From: Nonomuraea basaltis
Lineage (GTDB): Bacteria; Actinomycetota; Actinomycetes; Streptosporangiales; Streptosporangiaceae
NCBI RefSeq assembly: GCF_005893125.1
Contig: NZ_VCJS01000073.1
Coordinates: 1 to 57,014 of the forward strand
Reading direction: 5' to 3'
Length of the DNA: 57,014 nt
Part shown: positions 39,965-46,035 of the stretch, one piece after another
Position numbering within the stretch: the first letter of the stretch is position 1
Layout of the letters: each line of letters starts with the position of its first letter
Program-made: the position numbers and the translations under genes
The notes under the pieces: model-generated
Told to the model about the DNA's origin: nothing
Seen by the model: only the letters and a program-made list of their open reading frames with translations
Databases searched by the model: none

Positions 39965-40885
39965 ATGAACCGGGTCGTCGTTGGCAGCGTTCTCATCGCC
40001 GTCGGGGCATTCCTCATCGTTCTGGCTCCCTTGGTGCGCTTCCAGGTAGCACCCGCACTCATCGCCGCGAAGGGCGACCAGTACGGGATCACCAAGCTCC
40101 GGGCGACCGGTGCGCAGTACTTCAGCATTCCCGACGGCAAGGTGCTGACCGCCGACCTCGACATCATCGTCACCACCCGTGGCGACGTGAAAGAGGCGGT
40201 CGGCGACCGGGTCGTGTGGGACGAGTTCACCGCCGTGAACGACGTCACCAACGGCAAGCCCGGCATCAGCTTCACCGAGCGGCGCAGCGCCTTCGACAAG
40301 CGCTCGGGCGTCGGGCTCAACTGCTGCGGCGTCAGCATCGACAAGGCTCCGGTGCAGTTGCAGGGCCAGATCTACAAGTTCCCGTTCGACGTGGAGAAGA
40401 AGACCTACCTGGCCTTCAACTCCAGCGCGGGCAAGGCGTTCGAGGCCAAGTTCGTCGGCGAGGAGCAGGTCAACGGCCTGAACACCTACAAGTTCGAGCA
40501 GGTCGTCCCCGAGACCCAGACGCAGACCCTGAACGCGCCCGCCGCCTTGTTCGGCATGGGAACGTCGGGCGACGTGCAGCTCAACCGCGTCTACTCCGGC
40601 ACGGTCACCTACTGGATCGAGCCCACCACCGGCGCCCCCGTCCGCCAGGAGCAGCAGCGCAACGAGGTGCTCAAGAGCCAGGACGGCATCGAGCGCGCCA
40701 AGGCCTTCGTGGCCACGGCCAAGATGACCGACGAGACCATCGACGAGCTGGTGAAGAGCGCCGGCGACGGCAAGAGCCAGATCACCCTGATCAGGACCAC
40801 GCTGCCGATCGTGCTCGGCGTGGTGGGCGTCGCGCTGTTCGTGGGGGGCCTCCTGCTGGCCCTGCGCGGCCGCCGGGCCGTATGA
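39965..40885 (+). CDS. DUF3068 (PorA-family-like) membrane-anchored protein, copy 2
   Basis: The 306-residue paralog of the protein encoded at 35134 has a helix at about 7-25, an external domain with ITERRSAF-like spacing and the NCCG pair (FDKRSGVGLNCCGVSIDKAP), and a C-terminal helix at about 277-299. Its sequence is more Lys- and Asn-rich than the first copy. GGAGG at 39954-39958 gives a firm start. Its stop overlaps the phosphoribosyltransferase start by 4 bp, so it is the first gene of a four-gene operon making the arabinose donor. That linkage suggests a role in export or assembly of the arabinan-containing polymer (inference). Confidence 0.75.
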   Translation: MNRVVVGSVLIAVGAFLIVLAPLVRFQVAPALIAAKGDQYGITKLRATGAQYFSIPDGKVLTADLDIIVTTRGDVKEAVGDRVVWDEFTAVNDVTNGKPGISFTERRSAFDKRSGVGLNCCGVSIDKAPVQLQGQIYKFPFDVEKKTYLAFNSSAGKAFEAKFVGEEQVNGLNTYKFEQVVPETQTQTLNAPAALFGMGTSGDVQLNRVYSGTVTYWIEPTTGAPVRQEQQRNEVLKSQDGIERAKAFVATAKMTDETIDELVKSAGDGKSQITLIRTTLPIVLGVVGVALFVGGLLLALRGRRAV

Positions 40886-41769
40886 GCCAGGACGTGGCCG
40901 CCCGGCCCTGGACGGCCACGCCGGCGCTGGCGCTGGTCAGGGCGGCCAGGCCGCGCCAGTGGCTGAAGAACGTGCTGGTCCTGGCCGCTCCCTTGGCGGC
41001 CGGGGTGCTGGGCGAGCCGCGCAGCCTGCTCGCGGTGCTGCTGATCTTCGTCGCGTTCTGCCTGGCCGCGAGCGGCTCCTACCTGATCAACGATGCCGCC
41101 GACGCGGAGGCCGACCGGCTGCACCCGCGCAAGCGGCAGCGGGCGATCGCGGCTGGGATGGTGTCCGTGCGGGCGGCCCGGGTGACGGGCGTCGTCCTGC
41201 TGCTCCTGGCGCCCGCGGTCGCCGCGCTCACCGGGGGCTGGCAGTCGCCCGCGGTGGTCGCCGGGTACATCGCCCTGACGCTGTCGTACACGCTGTGGCT
41301 CAAGCACCAGGAGGTCGTGGACCTGATCGCGGTCGCCGGGTGCCACGTGATCAGGGCCTACGCCGGGGCCGTGGCGGTGGACGTGCCGGTGACCGGGTGG
41401 TTCCTGGTGGTCGTCTCGCTGGCCGCGCTGCAGCTCGTGGCGGGCAAGCGCGAGGCGGAGCTGCGGGCCAGGGGCGTGACCGGGACGCGCGCGACGCTGG
41501 CCGCCTACTCGCCCGCCTACCTGTCCCAGGTCCGGATCATGTGCTCGGGCGCGATGATCGTGACGTACTGCCTGTGGGCGCTCAACGCGCACGACGACCT
41601 CTTCTACGGGCTCAGTATCATCCCGTTCATGCTGCTCGTGCTCAGGCACAACCTGCTGGTGGACCGGGGGAGCGGCGAGGAGCCGGAGGAGCTCGCCGTA
41701 CGCGACCGGCCGACCCTGATCTTCGCCGCCTGGCTGGTCCTCATGGTCGGCTTGGGGATCTACACATGA
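40882..41769 (+). CDS. ubiA: Decaprenyl-phosphate phosphoribosyltransferase (UbiA family)
   Basis: The 295-residue UbiA-superfamily membrane enzyme has the first Asp-rich motif NDAADAEADRLHPRKRQRAI, matching the NDxxDxxxDRxHPxKRxRP form of Rv3806c-type decaprenyl-phosphate phosphoribosyltransferases rather than quinone prenyltransferases. Later come SYTLWLKHQEVVDLIAVAG, a conserved GKREAELR, and about nine helices in all. It joins phosphoribosyl pyrophosphate to decaprenyl phosphate, the first committed step toward decaprenylphosphoryl-arabinose. The start overlaps the DUF3068 stop by 4 bp and its stop overlaps the DprE1 start by 4 bp, so the pathway genes are translationally coupled. Confidence 0.9.
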   Translation: MSQDVAARPWTATPALALVRAARPRQWLKNVLVLAAPLAAGVLGEPRSLLAVLLIFVAFCLAASGSYLINDAADAEADRLHPRKRQRAIAAGMVSVRAARVTGVVLLLLAPAVAALTGGWQSPAVVAGYIALTLSYTLWLKHQEVVDLIAVAGCHVIRAYAGAVAVDVPVTGWFLVVVSLAALQLVAGKREAELRARGVTGTRATLAAYSPAYLSQVRIMCSGAMIVTYCLWALNAHDDLFYGLSIIPFMLLVLRHNLLVDRGSGEEPEELAVRDRPTLIFAAWLVLMVGLGIYT

Positions 41770-43085
41770 CGACGTTCCTGACCGGCTGGGGGCGCACGGC
41801 GCCCACGCCGGCCGTGCTCACGCGGCCCCGCTCCGTCGAGGAGCTGTGCGAGCTGATCGGGGCCGCGCCGGGGCGCGGCGTGGTGGCGCGGGGCCTGGGC
41901 AGGTCTTACGGCGACGCCGCGCAGAACGCCGGCGGCCTCGTCCTCGACTGCACCGGCCTCGACGGGTGGACCTTCGACGAGGGCAGCGGGCTGGTGACCG
42001 CCTCGGGCGGGGTCAGCCTGCACGAGCTGATGACGGCCCTCGTCCCGCGCGGCTGGTTCGTCCCCGTCAGCCCGGGCACCAGGCACGTCACCGTCGGCGG
42101 CGCCGTCGCGGCCGACGTCCACGGCAAGAACCACCACCGCGACTCCTCCTTCGGGGCGCACGTCCGCTCTCTGACCTTGGTGACCGCCGACGGGACGGCC
42201 CGGACCCTCCGCCCCGGCGATCCGCTCTTCCAGGCCACCGTCGGCGGCATGGGGCTGACCGGGGTGATCGCCGAGGCCACGTTCGGCTGCGTGCCCATCG
42301 AGACCTCCCTGATGCGGGTGGACGTGGAGCGCACCGCCGACCTGGACGAGACGCTGGCGACCATGGCGGCCACCGACGACCGCTACCGCTACACGGTGGC
42401 CTGGATCGACCTGCTCGCCCAGGGCCGCCGGATGGGGCGCAGCGTGCTCACCAGGGGCGATCATGCGGCGCGTACCGACGAGAAGGAGCCGCCCGCCTTC
42501 GCGCCCGGCGCGCTCGTGCGGGCGCCCGCGTGGGCGCCCGGCGGGCTGCTCAACGGGCTGAGCGTGCGCGCCTTCAACGAGGTCTGGTACCGCAAGGCGC
42601 CGCGACGCCGGACGATCGTGCAGGGCATCGCGCCGTTCTTCCATCCGCTCGACTTCGTCGACGGCTGGAACCGCATGTACGGCTCCCGAGGGTTCGTCCA
42701 GTACCAGTTCGTGGTGCCCTTCGGCGCGGAGGAGACGCTGCGCGGCATCGTCGGGGCGCTGTCGGCGCACGGCACCGTGTCGTTCCTGACCGTGCTCAAG
42801 AGGTTCGGACCGGGATCGGGCGGGCTGCTGTCGTTCCCCATGCCCGGCTGGACCCTGGCCCTGGACATCCCCGTCGGGCAGCGCGGGCTGGCCGGCCTGT
42901 TGCGCGGCTTCGACCGGCGCGTGGCCGAGGCCGGCGGGCGCGTCTACCTCGCCAAGGACTCGCGGCTGCACGCTGACATGATGGCGGCCATGTATCCCGA
43001 GCTGGAGCGGTGGCGGCAAATCAGGGAGCAGGCCGATCCCGCCGGGCTGTTCCGCTCAGACCTGGCCAGGAGGCTGCGGTTGTGA
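41766..43085 (+). CDS. dprE1: DprE1: decaprenylphosphoryl-ribose 2'-oxidase
   Basis: The 439-residue FAD oxidase of the VAO/PCMH fold has the FAD region ARGLGRSYGDAAQNAGG, the core VGGAVAADVHGKNHHRDSSF with HVRSLTLVT (matching the DxHGKNHH segment of mycobacterial DprE1), GGMGLTGVI, and the C-terminal VYLAKDSRLHADM, where Lys397 corresponds to catalytic Lys418. It oxidises the 2'-OH of decaprenylphosphoryl-ribose. The benzothiazinone target Cys387 lies in GWNICVDFP in M. tuberculosis. Here the segment is GWTLALDIP, with Ala365. Natural Ala or Ser at this place is known to give benzothiazinone tolerance. The gene is coupled by 4-bp overlaps to its pathway partners on both sides. Confidence 0.9.
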   Translation: MTTFLTGWGRTAPTPAVLTRPRSVEELCELIGAAPGRGVVARGLGRSYGDAAQNAGGLVLDCTGLDGWTFDEGSGLVTASGGVSLHELMTALVPRGWFVPVSPGTRHVTVGGAVAADVHGKNHHRDSSFGAHVRSLTLVTADGTARTLRPGDPLFQATVGGMGLTGVIAEATFGCVPIETSLMRVDVERTADLDETLATMAATDDRYRYTVAWIDLLAQGRRMGRSVLTRGDHAARTDEKEPPAFAPGALVRAPAWAPGGLLNGLSVRAFNEVWYRKAPRRRTIVQGIAPFFHPLDFVDGWNRMYGSRGFVQYQFVVPFGAEETLRGIVGALSAHGTVSFLTVLKRFGPGSGGLLSFPMPGWTLALDIPVGQRGLAGLLRGFDRRVAEAGGRVYLAKDSRLHADMMAAMYPELERWRQIREQADPAGLFRSDLARRLRL

Positions 43086-43819
43086 AGAACGCTCTCGGCG
43101 CGGTCGACACCGTGCTGCTGCTCGGCGGGCGCAGCGAGATCGGCTTGGAGATCGTCAGGCTGCTGGTGGGGCTGGGCGCGAGCCGGGTGGTGCTGGCCGT
43201 GCGGGGCGAGTTCGTCCCGCCAGAGCTCGACGCGGAGGTCCATGTCGTGCCGTTCGACGCGCTGGACGTCCACGCGCACGGCGCCGTCTTTTCCAAGGCG
43301 GTGGAGCTGGTCGGCGACCTCGACGTGGTGATCTCGGCCTTCGGCGTGCTGGGGAGCCAGGCGCACTACGACGCCGATCCCGCGGCCGCCGCGGAGGCGG
43401 TCGCGGTCAACTACAGCGGTCACGTGTCGGCAGGGCTCCACGCGGCCAGGGTGCTGCGCGAGCAGGGACACGGCACGCTCGTGATGCTCTCGTCGGTGGC
43501 GGGCGCGCGGGTGCGCAGGGCCAACTTCGTGTACGGCTCGGCCAAGGCCGGGCTCGACGGGTTCGCCCAGGGGCTCGGCGACGCCCTGCACGGGTCGGGC
43601 GCCAGGGTGCTGATCGTGCGGCCGGGCTTCGTGATCGGGCGGATGACGGAGGGGCTCACTCCCGCGCCGATGTCCTCGACACCCCGGCAGGTGGCCCTGG
43701 CCACGGTGGGCGCGCTGCGTGACGGCGCGTCCTCCGTCTGGGTGCCGCGCGCGCTCGGGCCCGTCTTCGGCGTGCTGCGGCTGCTGCCCCGCGCGCTCTG
43801 GCGCAGGATGCCACGCTAG
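43082..43819 (+). CDS. dprE2: DprE2: decaprenylphosphoryl-2-keto-ribose reductase
   Basis: The 245-residue short-chain dehydrogenase has the cofactor loop LLLGGRSEIGLEIV (a DprE2-type variant of TGxxxGIG), the NAG-equivalent SAFGVLG, catalytic Ser in VMLSSVAGARVRRANFVYGS with YGSAK (Tyr-x-x-x-Lys), and VLIVRPGFVIGRMT. With NADH it reduces the 2-keto intermediate made by DprE1, giving decaprenylphosphoryl-arabinose. The GTG overlaps the DprE1 stop by 4 bp. The last gene of the operon, its TAG stop (43817-43819) begins a KstR-like box that belongs to the next transcription unit. Confidence 0.9.
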   Translation: MKNALGAVDTVLLLGGRSEIGLEIVRLLVGLGASRVVLAVRGEFVPPELDAEVHVVPFDALDVHAHGAVFSKAVELVGDLDVVISAFGVLGSQAHYDADPAAAAEAVAVNYSGHVSAGLHAARVLREQGHGTLVMLSSVAGARVRRANFVYGSAKAGLDGFAQGLGDALHGSGARVLIVRPGFVIGRMTEGLTPAPMSSTPRQVALATVGALRDGASSVWVPRALGPVFGVLRLLPRALWRRMPR

Positions 43820-43830
43820 AACCCGTTCCC
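43817..43830. promoter_or_regulatory. KstR-like box at the end of the dprE2 gene
   Basis: TAGAACCCGTTCCC starts at the dprE2 stop codon and matches TAGAACnnGTTyC. It lies 53 bp upstream of a second box (43870-43883), suggesting a pair of sites before the flavoprotein gene. Confidence 0.45.
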
Positions 43831-43869
43831 CCGGGATGATTGAGCCGGCACCGAGCAAAGGTTCTAGAG

Positions 43870-43908
43870 TAGAACACGTTGCAGTTAGCCGGATCCGCGG
43901 CATATCGT
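43870..43908 (+). promoter_or_regulatory. Leaderless promoter of the NMO-family gene with a KstR-like box over -35
   Basis: TTGCAG (43879-43884) and TATCGT (43903-43908), 18 bp apart, make a plausible -35/-10 pair. The -10 ends 6 bp before the ATG at 43915, so the mRNA would be leaderless, and no ribosome-binding site is present. TAGAACACGTTGCA (43870-43883) is a full match to TnnAACnnGTTnnA and covers the -35. Its left half also forms a 6+3+6 repeat GTTCTA-GAG-TAGAAC (43861-43875). Confidence 0.6.
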
Positions 43909-43914
43909 CGGCTC

Positions 43915-45021
43915 ATGCGGACACGTGTGACGGACATGTTCGGAATCGAGCTCCCGATCTTCGCCTTCAGCCACTGCAGGGACGTGGTAGCGGCCGTCAG
44001 CCGCGCGGGCGGCATGGGGGTGCTCGGCGCGCTCTACTTCACGCCCGAAGAGCTCGAGATGGAGCTCAAGTGGATCGACGACCACGTGGACGGCAGGCCG
44101 TACGGCGTGGACGTCGTCATGCCCGCCTCCTACGAGGGCGCCGACTTCGCCGCCGAGGAGCTGGTGGGCCGCCTGCAGACGATGATCCCCGCCGGGCACC
44201 GCGCCTTCGTCGAGGGCCTCCTCGCCAAGCACGGGGTGCCGCCGCTCTCCTCGGACGCGGACGCCGGCAAGGTCCTGCTCGGCTGGACCGACGCCACGGC
44301 CCGCCCACAGGTCGAGGTCGCCCTGCGCCACCCCATAGCCCTCCTGGCCAACGCCCTCGGCCCGCCCCCCGCCGACGTCGTGGACCTGGCGCACTCCCAC
44401 GGGGTGAAGGTCGCCGCCCTCGCCTCCACGCCCCGACACGCGCTCAAGCAGGTCGAGGTGGGGGTGGACGTGGTGGTCGCCCAGGGCACGGAGGCCGGCG
44501 GCCACACCGGCGAGATCTCCACGATGGTGCTGATCCCGCAGGTGGTCGACGCCGTGGACGTCCCCGTCCTCGCGGCCGGCGGCATCGGCAACGGCCGCCA
44601 GATGGCGGCGGGGATGGCGCTGGGCGCGGAGGGCGTGTGGACCGGCTCCCTCTGGCTCACCGTCGAGGAGGCCGACACCCCGGAGATGGCCAAGCGCCGC
44701 ATCCTGGAGGCCACCTCCCGGGACACCGTCCGCTCGCGCAGCTGGACCGGCAAGCCGGCGCGACTGCTCAAGAACGAGTGGACGGACGCGTGGGAGTCGG
44801 AGGAGTCGCCGGGAACGCTGCCGATGCCGCTGCAGTTCATGCTGGTGTCGGACGCGCTGCGGCGAATCGGCCGCTCGGACGCGTCGGAGCTGGCCACGTT
44901 CCCGGCCGGGCAGATCATCGGGATCACGAACCAGGTCCGGTCCACGAAGGACGTGGTGTTCGGTCTGGTGGAGGAGTACGCGGAGGCGCTGGACCGCCTC
45001 TCGCGCATCACCGAGGACTGA
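43915..45021 (+). CDS. Nitronate monooxygenase-family flavoprotein (Rv1533-like)
   Basis: The 368-residue FMN TIM-barrel protein begins MRTRVTDMFGIELPIFAFSH, where other family members have an early P...APM segment. It carries GGMGVLGALYFTPEEL, the FMN phosphate region VAQGTEAGGHTGEISTMVL with the conserved EAGGH, VPVLAAGGIGNGRQMAAGMA and DTVRSRSWTGKPARL. The SHCRDV start and overall layout resemble M. tuberculosis Rv1533 more than IpdC (Rv3553). Family members oxidise nitronates or reduce enoyl-CoA-type substrates; IpdC acts in steroid ring breakdown. Its position beside sterol genes and a KstR-like site favours a role in that pathway (inference). The ATG at 43915 is preferred to a TTG at 43879, which lies in the operator. 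Confidence 0.8.
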   Translation: MRTRVTDMFGIELPIFAFSHCRDVVAAVSRAGGMGVLGALYFTPEELEMELKWIDDHVDGRPYGVDVVMPASYEGADFAAEELVGRLQTMIPAGHRAFVEGLLAKHGVPPLSSDADAGKVLLGWTDATARPQVEVALRHPIALLANALGPPPADVVDLAHSHGVKVAALASTPRHALKQVEVGVDVVVAQGTEAGGHTGEISTMVLIPQVVDAVDVPVLAAGGIGNGRQMAAGMALGAEGVWTGSLWLTVEEADTPEMAKRRILEATSRDTVRSRSWTGKPARLLKNEWTDAWESEESPGTLPMPLQFMLVSDALRRIGRSDASELATFPAGQIIGITNQVRSTKDVVFGLVEEYAEALDRLSRITED

Positions 45022-45059
45022 CGCCGGGCCGGGCGCCGATCGCCGAACGGCCCGGCGTC
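45020..45059. terminator. Bidirectional hairpin between convergent genes
   Basis: A 12-bp perfect stem (45020-45031 with 45048-45059) and a 16-nt loop starts inside the TGA of the flavoprotein gene and ends 5 bp before the stop of the minus-strand hydratase gene. Confidence 0.75.
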
Positions 45060-45064
45060 CCGGT

Positions 45065-45874
45065 TCAGTGGGCGTGGTAGGCCGGAGGACGCTTCTCGCG
45101 GAAGGCGCGGGTGCCTTCCTTGGCGTCCTCGGAGCCGATGACCGGCCAGCCGAGGTCGTCCGACACCTTCAGGGCCTCCGGCTCCGAGAGGCCCAGGGTG
45201 TCCCGGTACGTGCGCAGGATCGCCTGGACCGCCAGCGGTCCCGAGGCGGCCACGTCGCCGGCCAGCTCGCGGGCGGCCGCCAGCGCCTGGCCGTCCGGCA
45301 CCACGCGGTTGACCAAGCCCATCGACAGGGCCTCCGCCGCCGTGATCGCGCGGCCGGTCAGCAGGAGGTCCATGGCATGGCAGTACGGGATCTGCCGGGG
45401 GAGGCGGACGGCGCTGCCGCCCATGGGGAACAGTGCGCGCTTGGCCTCGAACAGGCCGAGCGTGGCCGACTCCGCCACCACCCGCAGGTCCGTGCCCACC
45501 AGCAGCTCCGTCCCGCCGGCGACCGCGTAGCCCTCCACCGCGCAGATGATCGGCTTGGTCGGCAGGTCCTCGCGGAGCAGGCCCTTCCAGTGGAAGTTGG
45601 GGATCTGGGCGGCCCTGGCCTGGACCTCCGGGTCCGTGGAGGGCTGTCCCATGGCCTTGAGGTCGGCGCCCGAGCAGAACGTGCCCTCCGCGCCCGTCAG
45701 GATCGCCACCCGGATCCCGGCCTCCGCCGACGCGTACGCCCACGCCGAGGCCAGGCCGATCAGCATGTCCGAGGAGAGCGCGTTGCGGGCCTCCGGGCGG
45801 TTCATGGTGACGATGAGGACGTGGCCGTCGCGTTCGACCCGGCAGTGGGGGGTGCTGATCGGCAGGAGCTCCAC
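45065..45874 (-). CDS. echA19: Enoyl-CoA hydratase, EchA19-like
   Basis: The 269-residue crotonase-fold protein has VTMNRPEARNALS, oxyanion-hole segments CSGADLKAM and AVEGYAVAGGTELLVGTDLR, GLFEAKRALFPMGGSAVRLP, and the ending AKEGTRAFREKRPP. The EAKRALFPMGGSAVRLPRQI segment and the full-length pattern match M. tuberculosis EchA19 (Rv3516), the sterol side-chain enoyl-CoA hydratase beside fadD19. The catalytic Glu positions are consistent with the family (GGTELLVG and GLFEAK). GTG 45874 follows GGAGG at good spacing. It is divergent from the sterol operon starting at 46036; the shared 161-bp region carries a KstR2-like and a KstR-like box. Confidence 0.8.
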   Translation of the reverse strand: MELLPISTPHCRVERDGHVLIVTMNRPEARNALSSDMLIGLASAWAYASAEAGIRVAILTGAEGTFCSGADLKAMGQPSTDPEVQARAAQIPNFHWKGLLREDLPTKPIICAVEGYAVAGGTELLVGTDLRVVAESATLGLFEAKRALFPMGGSAVRLPRQIPYCHAMDLLLTGRAITAAEALSMGLVNRVVPDGQALAAARELAGDVAASGPLAVQAILRTYRDTLGLSEPEALKVSDDLGWPVIGSEDAKEGTRAFREKRPPAYHAH

Positions 45875-45894
45875 GGATGCCTCCGAAGTATCTA

Positions 45895-45908
45895 ATCAAG
45901 CGCTTGCT
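45895..45908. promoter_or_regulatory. KstR2-like operator (ATCAAGCGCTTGCT)
   Basis: The site is an exact match to the published KstR2 pattern AnCAAGnnCTTGnT, with the perfect 10-bp palindrome CAAGCGCTTG at its core. It lies 21 bp upstream of the echA19 GTG. KstR2 controls ring-C/D steroid catabolism in mycobacteria; other TetR regulators of acyl-CoA genes may use similar palindromes. Confidence 0.65.
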
Positions 45909-45946
45909 ACGAAGTTCGGCCCCAGGATACGCTCCCAGCAGCAAAC

Positions 45947-45965
45947 GAGAACAGGTTCCTATTTT
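45947..45965 (+). promoter_or_regulatory. Sterol operon promoter with KstR-like box
   Basis: GAGAACAGGTTCCT (45947-45960) contains the AGAACnnGTTCC core. TATTTT (45960-45965) fits a -10 element about 70 bp before the ATG at 46036, so the box lies in the promoter spacer, a standard repressor position. No clear -35 is seen. Confidence 0.5.
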
Positions 45966-46035
45966 GCTCGCCGCGACGGCATATGGCGACCGAGCCCGCC
46001 TCACGGAGTGAGGCCAGGAGCACTGAGGAGATCAG

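Noticed and set aside
41766..43085. DprE1 as an alditol oxidase or gulonolactone oxidase
   Set aside because: The VHGKNHH and AKDSR segments and strict linkage with UbiA-type transferase and DprE2 are diagnostic of DprE1.
43879..43914. TTG at 43879 as start of the flavoprotein gene
   Set aside because: It falls inside the -35/operator, and the added residues have no similarity to the family. The ATG at 43915 begins the conserved N-terminus.
43915..45021. Assignment of the flavoprotein as IpdC (Rv3553)
   Set aside because: The N-terminal FAFSHCRDV segment and C-terminal part resemble Rv1533-type proteins instead. The operator context alone is not enough for the IpdC name.
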